A stretch of 64,000 nt of DNA from Cryptomeria japonica (GCF_030272615.1 NC_081413.1:184433451-184497450); one strand, 5' to 3'. Shown: positions 43,251-55,049, numbered from the stretch's first letter. A program made the numbers and translations. The notes: a model not told the origin generated them from the letters alone.

Positions 43251-45214
43251 TGTTTCTCAGGGTTAAAATCGTCATAATTAATCATATTATAAGAGTGAAT
43301 CACAAACTCTAATCTGATTATAATTAATCCTAAATAATAATCAAATAATGCAAAATCAATTGAATTAAACAAATGAATCTAATTAAGACTCCCTCAATCA
43401 ATTTGACAAAGCTTCCATTTCTCTTCTCCTTAGTCATTGTTGAATTGGCTCTCAGGTATTGCACTAATTTCCTACATAAATTAGACAACTATTTCGAAGA
43501 CTGTGATTCTAGACTGATTTGTGAAAATGATGTTTTTTATATAGATTTTCAACATAGAAAGGGTGAGGATTTGAACTCAAGTTTTGATTGATAGTCAACT
43601 GAGATTGATTGATCAGTGAACTAGTCATGATTGATTTGTTAACTCATTTGATTGATCTGTTAACATGATTGATTGGAGAGTTAACTCAAATAATTAACCA
43701 GTAGACTAAATAGACTAGCTAGTTGACTGAATAGATGAATTAGAAGACTGAATTGATTGGAGAGATTAGTGGATTGATTGATTAGTTAGAAAAGGTGATT
43801 TAGAGTGAAAAGGGGGAGATTGAAGAGTTAGCCGAGTTAACTATGTAAGGAAACTCAGGTGCGGAAATAGCTTCCTACACTAATCTCTAGAGGAAAGTAT
43901 TGTGCAAATTCTTTTAAATCCTTACAATTTCAGATTCATTAACAACTTTAACAAAGATATTGCAGCCATATACCATGCATACAGAAAATAGAGAATGACA
44001 CAATGATTTACCCTGGGGAAAACCTTTCGGTAAAAAACCCCAGCACTCCAAAACGTGCACAATGTATTATCTTCAACACAACGGTTACAACACACTTGCA
44101 ATGCAAGTTCTTTCAAGAGACAATCAACACTTAAAGACAAATCCAGTAGCACGATATCATACCAACAACACACTCTTTTTGTATCACAGTCTATAACCCT
44201 AAAAAATGCTTATGCACTTTCCTTTTTAGGGCAACTTCCAAAGATAGCCGTATTAGGGTTTTACCATTCTCCGAGAAAATAGGAACCCTAAATTTTTTTT
44301 CAGGGCGATCCCTCGAACCCCACGATTGAGGAAGAGTGTACAGTACTCAACTTTATCAGTTGCCACATGTCTTGCATGTCTTCACCCATCATTGAAATCT
44401 CCTAGAAATAGCTCTTATGTGTCATAGGAATCCATCATAACCATTTCAGCCATGATCTCCTTACACACAATTCAAGATGCCGACACATCAAGTGGAGTGA
44501 CACATCAACATGCCAACTAGACATGTACACTCACACTTAATTACATTATTTGCAAGAAATACATTTTACAAAACAAATAATAATAAGAATAGGAATTATC
44601 CAAGGTTGAGACACCTTATTCCTAACAAACTAATCAGACAACTAATTTGATCAATCAGTTATGATTTCAACATGTATTGTAGGATTTTGGAATTGAATTT
44701 GATTTTTATTTTCAATTTGGATTTGAATTTGGACTTATGAAAGTTGAAATGCACATGAAATTTACTGAAATTCATATTTGGTGAAATGTGAATTTGATGA
44801 TTTGGAATTAGATGAAATTAATTAAAATTCACATTTGGGGAATTGTGAATTTGAGAGAAATGAAATTAAATGTAATTATTTAAAATTGGAATTTGGTTAA
44901 TTGGAGTAATAAGTTAATTAATTTAAATAGTTTAAATGAAATTATTTAAACATTAGAAATAAAATTAGTTAAATAATAAATATTATTTAATTAGGAATTA
45001 ATCGTAATTAATTAAATAAATAATATTTAATTAATATTTAGAAAGGGGTTAATTGATTAATTAATTAATTAAGGAATAGAAATTAAATAATTAGTAATGT
45101 TGAAGGGTGATGATTAGAAGAAATAATTAGTTTAATTAAATAATTAAAGAATTAATTAATTAATTAGGAAGAATAATTAGTACATGATGAAAAAGACATT
45201 TTTCAGTGTCTACA
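43251..45214 (-). repeat. Tandem-E LTR3, outer 5' LTR, interrupted by a solo LTR
   Basis: The two parts, 43251-43843 and 44628-45214, together give about 1,175 bp matching LTR1. On the minus strand it starts TGTAGACACTG at 45214. The sequence right of it (ttatcaatag) is not the polypurine tract seen beside LTR1 and LTR2 but Locus-F coding sequence. This is therefore the true outer end of the array. Confidence 0.85.
43844..44627. repeat. Solo LTR (784 bp) inside LTR3
   Basis: Ends TGTAAGGAA and TTCCTAACA form a short inverted repeat. The flanks carry a perfect 5-bp duplication aacta (43839-43843 and 44628-44632). LTR1 shows the empty site (gttaactaattag near 13905). It has no frame or primer site, so it is best read as a solo LTR of a family not otherwise seen here. 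Confidence 0.78.
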
Positions 45215-46882
45215 TTATCAATAGAGGATGGTGAGAAAACTTGTTTGTCGACCTCTTCACCAATCACTAGACTGAATTCTTTGATGATGATGTCTTCATG
45301 AAGAGGCTTATGATTCTCATAAAGAAAAGTGCAAGGAAGAGTTGATATTTTCTCAATGATATCCTTCCCTTTATCATTACATTCCTTTTGAGCTTTCCTC
45401 AAATCCTTGATAAACATTTCTAGGGTATTCATTTGATATTCTATATTTTCCCTTTTCTCAATGTACATGCCCCTTGACGGGATGACACCATTGTCAACCA
45501 TAACATCTAACTAAAAATATTCTAACTTCAACCAAGAGTCGAAGTCCTTTTCATGTGCTTCTAATTCAGTTGAAAATAAATTCAAAGTTTTTCAATCTCA
45601 ACGGTTACCTCTTCCAGATTTCTTACCAAGGTAATTGATGGACACAAGAGATGAGTCCCTTGACTCAACAATCTATCCATCCATTCTCCTATTATCCTCC
45701 CATGAGAACTTATCTATTCATCTTGTCTCACCACTTGTTCATCTATTGAATAAGTAACTGGCTCAATTACCTCTGATGAATTAGTAACTTGATCAAAACT
45801 TCAGTCAATTGATCAAACTGTTTCTTAAGTTTATCCTTTTTCGCCCTTTCCTCATTTAACATAGATACAAGATGTCGAAAAGAAGATTCAAGATTCTCAA
45901 TTGTACCCTGATTTGTTTGTTTTCCTAAGTCAATCTTCTTGATAACATAATCAGAAGGTTGAATTCTATCAAGATTTCTATCTAGAGGGGGAATAGCCAT
46001 CTCCACATATTTATTCTTTAACTCATCTACTCTCACCCTAGATAGAGTTTTGGAATTCTTCTTACCTTTGGGATTGACATGAACCAATTGATTGAAGTCA
46101 AAATCATCTAAGGACAAAAATATTTTTTTCTCTTGGGAGTGTTAGACACTAACCATGGTGGTAATGACGAATCTCCATCAATTTTGGCAATCAAAACTTG
46201 TGTAGCCAACTCTTGGGACTGAACACTGGTAGTAACAATAGGTGGAGTTGATGTGACAACAACAGGTGGATTTGAAACAACAAGAACCTTAGGAGGAACT
46301 TGGGTTTCCATCATGAAACTATCAAATTCTTCTAACATAGAAGAAGTGACCTCAAACAAATTAGGGAGAAAAATAGTATCAAGATTGTCATGAGGTGTAT
46401 CAAGTGCAGATTGACTTGTACAATGGAAGGAATAGTATGAACTTCAGGAACCTAGGATGAAAATGACACAACTAAAACCAAATGATTGGTATCAACAACA
46501 TAAATTGAAGTAGTACCTAGGATATCACCTGATGCAGGAGGAATACCTTCACATGCCTCTTGAGATTGGGAAGTACACTTGGGATTTCAGGTAATCTCTC
46601 CTCATAAAATTCTCCTTCCTCTTGTCTTTGTTCATTCTCTGGTTCATCTTCATTTACTTCTTCTTCCTCCTCAACTTCATCATGACCTTGAGTCTCTTGC
46701 ATTGAAGACTCGCCTTGAGCTTTACCTTTTCCAACAATGAATTTGAATTTAGGATCCTTAGGAGTTATAGGTTCATATCTATTTTTCGTCCTGAGTTCGG
46801 AAACTCTTCCCTTGGGCCCTACACCATCTTCTTCAAATGACTTGACATGGAGTGGTTTCAGCTGCACACCATGTAGATTCAA
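45215..46882 (-). pseudogene. Locus-F gene, C-terminal low-complexity and helical part
   Basis: Broken minus-strand segments: 46517-46882 (basic, then a long Glu-rich run EVEEEEEVNEDEPENEQRQEEGEF), 46108-46359 (Val/Pro/Thr-rich), 45767-46117 (helical; ESSFRHLVSMLNEERAKK) and 45215-45501 (helical; YQMNTLEMFIKDLRKA). They follow the domain Y part in the order expected for one large gene, like Insert-H. The array Tandem-E abuts or interrupts it at 45214. No known domain is recognised. Confidence 0.5.
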
Positions 46883-47993
46883 CCAAGCACTATTATTGTC
46901 AAGAATTCTTTGGAACTTAGCCCTTATAGAAGTATTCTCCTTTTTAGACTATTGAATAAGAGGTAGAGGTAATGCAACAATATTATCCTTCTCATATGCA
47001 GGATCAAGCATGCCTCTTACTTCCTCAAGATCTTTTGGAGCCTCAGTGAGATCAAGATTCTCAATTTTCTCTATAGTAAGATGGTAGAAGTCCAATTTTC
47101 AAACATCCTCTTCAGTCCTACAATCAATCCATACATACTCAATTTGATGTACATGGGCGTAATTATCTTTGATCTTGTTCTTCATCCCTCGGCAGTCAAA
47201 ATACTTTCTGGCCTTGAAGAACACCTCATAGTCACCCTCCTCATCTCTTCCTCTATAGCACAAGCTTTGTAGATAGAGTTGATGGAGTATCTCCCTATAG
47301 AAATAGAGAACTTGAGACCTTTTTATGAGCTCCAGATTGATGCTCATGAATGGAAATCATTTGATGAGCCATCTCCATAAGAATAATCTTATCTAATGGA
47401 TACCTTGGAAGCATGAAGGGCTCTCCATCAAAGCAACCAATTCTGATATAAGTGAATGTGGGGAACTGCAAGAAAATGCAGTCATATTCACTCACCACTT
47501 TCCAGGCTTCATCCGACACTCTCTTTTTTCTAAAGATATTTATCAAACAAGCACATGTAGTGAGAAAATAAAGCATCATTAACCCTCCTAAAATGATATA
47601 AACTCTCCTTGAGATTCAACTCAGTGAAGTGCTCATTCACAAGAACCTGGCTCCTATCACCTATGGTAGATAATCTTGGAAAATGCCTCATAAAGGCAGC
47701 TACATATACCAAATAAGAAGCCATATAAAATCTCAAGGTGGTAGGGACCTTGGTCAACTTCTCACACAAGTCATTTGCAATATGTTTACCCCAATAGATC
47801 TTCTTCTTATTATGCATGATAATATGAATGTACTGGCACATCCACTTATGATATGTATTCGAAGTTAGAAGACCCTTTACTCTACTGAGAAGAGTAATGA
47901 GATAATTGACCTCTTCAATGAAGTCACTGTGAGGAAGAGTCTCAAGCCATCTTGAAATTTTAGGCCTAGGAGTTTTGAGCCAATTATCGTTAA
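46883..47993 (-). pseudogene. Locus-F gene, conserved domain Y (central part)
   Basis: Segments 47530-47993, 47295-47579 and 47099-47347 hold the hallmark motifs shared with Insert-H: TLLSRVKG, YHKWMCQYIHIIM, FYMASYLVY, FRRVNDALF, then FLQFPTFTYIRIGCFDGEP and MLPRYPLD. The upstream part of the gene lies beyond Gypsy-C at 58597-58961. Removing Gypsy-C and one copy of its target duplication restores one reading frame across the junction. Frame changes separate the three segments. Function unknown. Confidence 0.65.
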
Positions 47994-47998
47994 TATTC

Positions 47999-49615
47999 CG
48001 GTGCAGGAGCACCTAGGCTACCATTAAGCCTCTATGAGGCAAATTTTGGATCTTTTGTGTTTTGAAGTATGAAAGTTGTAATAAGGTCTTTAAATTCCAT
48101 ATAAGATGTAATAAGTCCATATATGATGTAATAAGGTCATTGAAACTAATGGTTTGTATGTTGAGTCCTAATGGGGGCCATGTTGGCACATATTGATAAA
48201 ATTGGCCTAATTGGAAAGTATGTATCAATAGGTAAAGTATAATGTTTGATGTTATGTAAGGGTCTTATGGACCTATTTGGACCTATTTGTGTTATTGTTG
48301 AGTCATTGAAGTCATAGGTTGGGTATAGGATTAAAGCTAGCCAAAGTTGTCAATAATGTCAAAAATTGCTCAATGCAACTTTTTGTGTTTAAAGGGGTGA
48401 TTAGTTGTTGGTTACTAATGAAAGATCAAATGTTGGTTCTAACCATTGGAGAAGGCATGAATACCTTTAAATAAGCCTTTCCACAACCTAAGTAAATATT
48501 GATGTGTATTGGGAAGAAGACAATCAATAAAATTTTGTGGCATTTGATTTCATTAAGAATTGGAAGAAATGTCTTATTTTTTGTAAAACTTGTTTAAACC
48601 TTGATCTAGGGTAACCCGAGAGGGAAAAATCATGAGTTCAAGGCCATTCCATGTTAAATAATGCTCTTTTTTGTGGTGGATGGCCTTTTTTTATTCTGTT
48701 CTATTTATTTTGTTTTTGCATGGATTCCATGTTCATTTTGGCATGTACAAACCATGAGGAAAAGTCTGAAAATGCAGTCTCAAACTATCAAAACTGAGAA
48801 TGAAGGAGGTGTGGGGGTATAAGAATGCTAATTTTTCTTGTGAAAAGGAAATGCAAGGTTTAGTTAAGTGTGTAGAGGTATTCCACATATGCACCAAGTG
48901 GTTAGGGGCCTACCTATCCACAAAAGTGCAGATATAACTGTTTGTCCCCAAAAGAAGTTAATGACTGTCATATCTTGATAGTGAAGTGAGACATTTTCTT
49001 CCAATAAAAGTACCAATTAAGTGTCGATGTAGGATTGGTGTGTATGTGAGGTATATGGAAGGCCTAGAAGGTTATTGTAATGGTTGAAGTGTTTGGAAGC
49101 CCATGAAGTGAGGAGAATCCACATAGTTTGATTGTCCTCGTATTTGTGTGACTGTCCTAAAAACATCCAGTACGCAATAAACTTTGTTAAGACCTCTAGG
49201 GTGGATGGGAGGGGTAGGTTGGTATTTGGACTAATTAGAGGGGATTCCTCAAGGGTGTTATGAAGTCCTTTGGAAGGGCATGTAGTTACTTGGCTTGGGA
49301 GTTGAGGTAATGCACAATTGGTAGACCTATTTGGAATGGTTCTTGTGTGAATGAAACTTAGTGGGTTTAGGTGCGATTTGGTTGTTGGGAGTCCTTATGT
49401 GGACTTGGGAAAGTTGTACAAACCTAGTACAAGATATATCAACGGTTGAAGAGATGTTAAGAAGCATGAGTGTGGGTTTGATGTATTGTACCTTGTGAGT
49501 ACTAATAACCTTGTGAGGGGTCTTGTGAGGTTTTAGGGAGTTACCACCTTATTGTATAGGTAATTTGGGAGAAATATATCCCCTATTGATTGAGTTCCTT
49601 GGATTCTCTGCATCA
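47999..49615 (+). repeat. Gypsy-C 5' LTR (1,617 bp)
   Basis: It starts cggtgcaggagcacc (the 3' copy has tggtgtaggagcacc, so TG mutated to CG) and ends tctctgcatca. It matches 56855-58591 along its length. A TATA-like tttaaataag lies at 48467-48476. Confidence 0.88.
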
Positions 49616-49618
49616 AAG

Positions 49619-49630
49619 TGGTATCAGAGC
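49619..49630 (+). other. Gypsy-C primer-binding site
   Basis: TGGTATCAGAGC lies three bases after the LTR end, again the initiator-Met type. Confidence 0.88.
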
Positions 49631-49676
49631 AAGGAAGTAGATTCTTGAAGGAAGAGGTTGAGAATTTGAAGGCAAG

Positions 49677-49994
49677 ATGCCTCCAAAAAGTGGATCAGCA
49701 GTTGCTAGGGAGTTGAAAGCCTTGAGAGAGAAGGTTACAGAATTGGAAGCCATAGATAGGAGAAGAAGGATGAATGAAGTTGAGAGTGATCAAGAAGGAG
49801 AAGAGAATGAGAATGAAGCCCCTTAAGAGGTAGAGTTGGATCCAGAGGAAGAAAGGATAGTTAGGCTCCTGAAGGCAGTGAAGGCAAGTGACCACAAAGC
49901 CAAGGTAGATCTACCAATGTATGGTGGTAAATTAGATGGTGAAGAGATCATTGATTGGATTGGGGCTCTAGTAAATTACTTTGAGTGTGAGGAA
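49677..49994 (+). pseudogene. Gypsy-C gag, N-terminal part, cut by Copia-D
   Basis: ATG at 49677 (MPPKSGSAVARELKAL) opens a coiled-coil-like N-terminus. A TAA near 49824 interrupts it, and the same frame continues with DLPMYGGKLDGEEIIDWIGALVNYFE, the typical start of the plant gypsy capsid domain. The frame then runs straight into the Copia-D insertion after CEE, and the continuation resumes in register at 55055. Confidence 0.82.
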
Positions 49995-50290
49995 TGTTGT
50001 GAAATATGGATTGAAGAATAATGACAACGATTCTGGAAGACTGATTGCCATGAGTTATTGATCATCTCCATCATTGAATCCGTTTTAAATACAAGAGGAA
50101 AGGTTGCCTACATAGGGACATGTCCATACATGGCAGTTGCCATGTATGGACATATCCCTATGGAGGCAACTGTTCATAACAATTAGTTTGTTTATGTTTA
50201 ATTTCCAAACTGTATGGTCTATTAATATATCACTCTCCAGATAATAATTGGTTTACCATTAGTTAGATTCATGAGGGCTATATCTTAACA
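49995..50290 (-). repeat. Copia-D 3' LTR (296 bp)
   Basis: Plus strand tgttgtgaaatat to atatcttaaca, hence TG..CA ends. It contains a 33-bp-arm hairpin at 50103-50170 with a 2-base loop. Next to it, on the minus strand, the purine tract AAGAGGGAG (50291-50299) is the polypurine tract. Confidence 0.94.
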
Positions 50291-50689
50291 CTCCCTCTTA
50301 GCAGGAGTGGATCTAAGTAATTTTCTTGGGAACATATTCTGTCATGACTTTCGACATAATTCGAGACAACATTTAATATAGTCTTGTCATGACAATAAAC
50401 TCAATATCATGATATCTAGCTCAGTCCAGAACAATCACTTAAGAAGTTAATCATGAGATGATCACATACTTTAGGATCAAGATATCCGGCACGGTCCGGG
50501 ACAACAACTTAATGTAGTCAATCTTGACACTTGGTCAACTATTGTCAAGATCGTCACCTTGAAATAGTAACCTTAAACATAAGAAGATTGTCATCTTCTT
50601 GAACACAATTAGAATATTGCAATATACATTTTATTTATTTATTCATGAACAAATTACACATGGTAGGAATTTCATCCTAATAATCTCAA

Positions 50690-51043
50690 TTATAATCTAG
50701 TCATACCAAGTTTACTTCTGAAGTATTCTATCTTCAATCTTGCAAGTGGCTTGGTGAAGATATCAGCATTTTGTTCTTCAGTATTGATGTACACTAGTTT
50801 TATGACGTTTCGATCTACCATATCTCTTATGTAGTGATAAGGGATCTCAATATGTTTGGATTGATTGTGAAAAACTAGATTTACTGAGAGCTTGATACAG
50901 CTCTGATTATCACAGTGAATTATTTTTGAATTCAGAGTTTTTCCAAATAATCCAAATAATAACTTTCTTAGCCATACCTCTTCATGAGCTCCCATGGAGG
51001 CTGCCATATATTCTGCTTCGGTGGAACTTTGTGCAACTGCTGA
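50690..51043 (-). pseudogene. Copia-D RNase H C-terminal part
   Basis: It lies in the same frame as the upstream polyprotein, separated by a TAG at 51044-51046. After the stop come SSTEAEYMAAS (catalytic Glu), HCDNQSCI (catalytic Asp), HNQSKHIEIPYHYIRD and NADIFTKPL, ending at 50690. This is the normal end of the copia polyprotein. Its first part (DSDWAG) is in the upstream segment. Confidence 0.94.
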
Positions 51044-53920
51044 CTATTTTCTACTGAACCAAGATATCATAGCAGAACCAAGACTGAAGCAACACCCTAT
51101 AGTACTTTTACGGTCAGTGGAACTTCCAGCCCAATCAGAATCAGAATATCCTTCAAGTTGAATCTCAACATTTTCATACTTTAAGCCAAGTCCGATTGTG
51201 CCTCCTAAATATCTTAGAATGTGTTTAGCAGCCATTAGATGCATCTTCTTAGGTTCACACATGAAGTGACTTAATACATTTGTAGCATAGTAGATATCAG
51301 GACGAGTATTTACCAAATACACGAGTGAACCGATGATTTGTTTATAGAGTGTGGGATCTGTAGGTTCTGAATCTTCTGCCTCAACTTTCAGCATGTGCAA
51401 ATTAGTTTCCATTGGTGTAGCTAATGGCTTACACTCCATCATCCCAAATCTAGTTAGAATATCTATGGTGTACTTTCCTTGATTTAGGAAGATGTAGTTT
51501 TTCTTCTGCCATACTTCTAATCCCAGAAAATAATGTAGAAGCCCTAGATCCTTCATATCGAATTGTGCTGCTAGATCTTGCTTACATTTCTCAATGAGAT
51601 TATCCTCTCCTGTTATCAAAAGATCATCCATGTAAAGGACCAATATAATCATATTGCCATTTGAAGCCTTGAAGTAGATGTTGGGATCTGCTAGGTTCTT
51701 GGAGTACCCTAGTTTGGAGAGATAGTTGTCTATCCTTGCATACCAGGCCCTAGGTGCTTGTTTTAACCCATAGAGAGCTTTCTTTAGTTTACAAACATAG
51801 CAATTTTTATCACATATGGTGAATCCTTCTGGTTGTTCTATATGTACTTCTTCTTCAATTGAACCATTTAGGAAGGCAGTCTTTACGTCCATTTGGTGAA
51901 TTTTCCATCCTTTGGATGCTGCAATTGCAATGATTGTTCTTACTGACATATACCAGGCAACTGGGGCAAATGTCTCTTCATAATCAATTCCTGCTTTCTG
52001 AGAGAATCCCCTAGCCACAAAGCGAGCTTTATGTTTTTCAATGCTGCCATCAGATGCATATTTGATCTTGAATAACCACTTGGATGAGACAACTGATTTG
52101 TCTTTTGGTCTAGGCACTATATCCCAAACATCATTCTTTAGTATAGATTGATATTCTTCAACCATAGCATCTTTCCAAGCCTGTTTTGATAAGGCTTCTC
52201 TGACATTTGTTGGTTCAGAATTTGTGAGTTCGGTTAGAAGTGCAACATAACATTTTAGAGTTCTTGTTCTCTTATTTTCTTTCAAAATTTCATTTGGTTC
52301 TACATTATTCTCTTCAATCATTTTCCTTGCCCATAGAGGTCTTTTCTTGTTATTGAGTGTTTCAATATTTTCATCAACAAGAGGTTTAGAAGCTCTTATG
52401 ATGTCCTCCCTCTCAGTGTCTGAAGGTTTGGAATTTTCTATGATATTCTCCCTCTCAATCTCAGTTATGTGATCTTCTTCTTCTTTGGTAATGTTATCAT
52501 CCTCGGGTTCTTTGAGTGTAGTGTTTTCTTCAAACTTTACATCTCTACTTATCTCAACAGATTTTTTCCCTGGAATGTAAATGCAATATCCTTTAGTATT
52601 TTCATTATAGCCAATGAAGATACCTCTTTTTCTGGATGGTTCTAGTTTTGTCCTCTTTTCTTTAGGAACATGTATATATATGGGATAGCTAAATATCCTT
52701 AAATGACTTAAGTCTGGTTTTTTCCCTATAAAAGCTTCTTCAAGAGTTATGTTTTCTAGAACTGAGTGCAGACATCCGTTTTGAATGTAGACTATTGTAT
52801 TTGAAGCTTCTGCCCAGAATGAAGTGTGTAAGTTTTGGTCATGCATCATGGCTTTTGCTACTTCAATTATGGTTCTGTTCTTTCTTTTTGCTACTCCATT
52901 CTGTTGTGGATTATATGGTACTGTATACTCCCTCTTAATCCCATCAGAATTACAAAAGTCTTTGAAGTTGTCAGATGTATATTCTCCCCCATTGTTGGAT
53001 CTTAACACCTTAATTTTCTTCCCTGGCTGGTTTTCTACTAGTACCTTGAATTCTTTGAACTTAGATAGTTCATTTGAGTCTTTGCACTTTAGAAAATATA
53101 TCCATGTTTTTCGAGAGTAGTCATCAACAAAGATTATGTAGTATAAGGATCCAGTTAGGGATGGTGTTGACATGGGACTGCATAGGTCTGAGTGAATTAG
53201 TTCTAAAATAACTTTTGATTTGTGCTCGCTTGAGGGAAAAGAAACTTTCACATTCTTTCCCAAGGCACATCCTTTGCAAATTCCTGTGTGTTCAGATTTT
53301 AGTTGGGGCAGTCCTGAAGTAATCTTCTTTATGTTGGATAGAGCACTATATCTTAGGTGTCCTAATATTTTGTGCCATAATTCATTATTATTTGAAACTT
53401 CAAGATTTAGTGCTTCCTTTTGATCACTGCATAGTTTGTATAGGCTACCATCTCTTGAACCTACTGTTATGGCATTTTTGATATTTGTATTTTTAGGCCA
53501 GAGTAGAACTTTATCTTCATTGAAGGTAACCCAATATCCTTGATCAGCTAGGCCTAAGATTGAGACTATATTTCTTTTTATTCCAAGTACAAATAGAACA
53601 TCCTTTAATTGTAGAGATACTCCATTTCTTAGTTTGATAGTACAAGTCCCAATTCCTTTCACAGGATATGTGGAGTTATCTCCAATAGTAACCTCTTCAC
53701 TTGAGTGCCCGTTAAGTGTTTCAAACTGATTTCTAAATCCAGTTATATGCCTTGATGCTCCACTGTCTACGATCCAAGTGTTTTTATTTGTATTTATTTC
53801 TCTTGATAGGGCTAAGAAGAAAAGTGAGTTTTCTCCTTTGACTTCGGCTAGACTAGCTTGTGTTTTCTTCCTTTCTGGACAATTCCTGTGAGTGTGCCCA
53901 TATTTGTCGCATTTGTGACA
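51044..53920 (-). pseudogene. Copia-D CCHC, protease, integrase, reverse transcriptase
   Basis: This is an uninterrupted reading between TAG at 53921-53923 and TAG at 51044-51046 (about 958 codons). Order: knuckle CHKCDKYGHTHRNC directly after the first TAG; protease WIVDSGASRHITG; pre-integrase HKILGHL and CKGCALGK; integrase LIHSDLCSPMS, FVDDYSR, LRSNNGGEY and PQQNGVAKRKNR (the usual ER is KR, so the catalytic Glu appears lost); GKKPDLSHLR; reverse transcriptase KWLFKIKY, GIDYEETFAPVA, QMDVKTAFLNG, ALYGLKQAPRAWY and the active site LYMDDL; then YSDSDWAG starting RNase H. The second integrase Asp is Asn (RSNNGGE, usually RSDNGGE). Even without the stops the integrase would be inactive. Confidence 0.95.
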
Positions 53921-54619
53921 CTAAATTTTAGACATATCTCTTTTCTGATGGTTTTTATTTCCTCTCTTCCATTTGGAGAGCTTTTTCTTTTTGTTGAAGG
54001 TATTTGTATTAAGTGCTTGGATTTCTCCTTCTTTATTTGTCCCTAATCCTCTTGAGATTAGTCGAGATTCCTCTTGAATGCACTCATTCTTAAGTTGCTC
54101 AAATTTGGGTAAGGCGGGTGTTCTGCTAATACATTGAATGTAGGATTCCCATGAAATTGGTAATCCTCTTAGGGCTATGAGAGAGATTTCTTGATCATCT
54201 ACCTCATTTCCAATAGTTTGTAATTGGTCTTTTACTTCAGATATCCTTGAAAAGTATGTAGATATTGTATCATCTTTATTCATCTTTATGTTTAAAAGTT
54301 GTTGTTTCAAGGTTAACATTCTGCTCGCATTGTTAACTTCATATGTATTTTTAATGGTTTTAAATACTTCATATGCTTTAGGCAGTCTAGCTATAGATGG
54401 AAGAATATGATCTTTGACTGAGTCAATAATTATTTTCTTTGCTTTATTATTACGCCTTTTCCAGGTAGATTTCTCTGGTTCATCATTTGGCATGTCTAGA
54501 TTTTCTTCTATGTAAGACTCTAATTCTAGTTCTTCAAGAATGGGAATGATTCGTATCTTCTAGGAAATGAAGTTGGAGGCTCCTTCGAGTCTATCTTCCA
54601 CTCTCATATTACTTGACAT
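53921..54619 (-). pseudogene. Copia-D gag capsid domain
   Basis: ATG at 54619 starts MSSNMRVEDRLEGASNFISW-type gag, where the codon after FIS is TAG (54560-54562), probably from TGG. The frame then runs open to the TAG at 53921-53923 just before the CCHC knuckle. Motifs are AYEVFKTIKNTYE, LTLKQQLLNIKM, TISTYFSRISEVKDQL and LRGLPISWESYIQ, all typical of the copia gag (UBN2-type) family. The frame equals that of the rest of the polyprotein. Confidence 0.92.
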
Positions 54620-54741
54620 TTTGAATATTTTCTTAGTCGGATATATCCTCTACATATATAGCCTCTACATTGATTTGTTATTTACTTCCAATAAATGCTT
54701 ATGAGTAATATGGCTGTCTAATTTATTCTCTTAATATGCTA

Positions 54742-54753
54742 GCTCTGATACCA
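54742..54753 (-). other. Copia-D primer-binding site
   Basis: Minus strand TGGTATCAGAGC, a perfect initiator-Met site directly adjacent to the 5' LTR. Confidence 0.95.
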
Positions 54754-55049
54754 TGTTGTGAAATATGGATCAAAGAATACTGATAGTGATTCTGGAAGAC
54801 TGATTTCCGTGAGTTATTGATCATCTCCATCATTGAATCCAGTTTAAATACAAGAGGAAAGGTTGCCTACATAGGGACATGTCCATATGTGGCAGTTGCT
54901 GCATATGGACATCTCCCTATGGAGGCAACCGTTCACAACAATTAGTTTGTTTATGTTTAATTTCCAAACTGTATGCTTTGTTAATATATCACTCTCCAGA
55001 TAATAATTGATTTACCATTAGTTAGATTCATGAGGGCTATATCTTAACA
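54754..55049 (-). repeat. Copia-D 5' LTR (296 bp)
   Basis: It has the same length and ends as the 3' LTR. It holds the matching hairpin at 54862-54929. It is followed by the target duplication and then by the continuation of Gypsy-C gag. Confidence 0.94.

Larger units (their letters stand above)
10852..45214 (-). mobile_element. Tandem-E: head-to-tail array of a non-autonomous LTR element
   Basis: The same sequence unit occurs three times in the same orientation. The LTRs are LTR1 13318-14466, LTR2 21173-22310 and LTR3 43251-45214. Each has primer-site-like sequence to its left; LTR1 and LTR2 have a polypurine tract to the right, while LTR3 is followed by Locus-F. The order is therefore partial internal, LTR, internal, LTR, internal, LTR, as expected from recombination between LTRs of related or tandem copies. 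Net internal length is about 5.5 kb. No pol is present: only a 78-codon frame and a Q/N-rich frame. Element-A, Element-B and two putative solo LTRs sit inside it, and Copia-G cuts it at 10851. Confidence 0.85.
49995..55049 (-). mobile_element. Copia-D: nearly complete Ty1-copia element, 5.06 kb
   Basis: Both LTRs are 296 bp (49995-50290 and 54754-55049), flanked by perfect target duplications aggaa (49990-49994 and 55050-55054). The minus strand carries one gag-pol frame of about 1,309 codons from 54619 to 50690, broken only by three TAG codons, with all domains present in copia order. By eye about 23 of 296 LTR positions differ, so it is not very recent. It inserted into Gypsy-C gag. Confidence 0.96.

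Noticed and set aside
53921-53923. Programmed TAG readthrough between Copia-D gag and pol
   Set aside because: Three TAGs lie at unrelated places, including within RNase H, and the integrase has lost catalytic residues. Mutational decay explains all of them.
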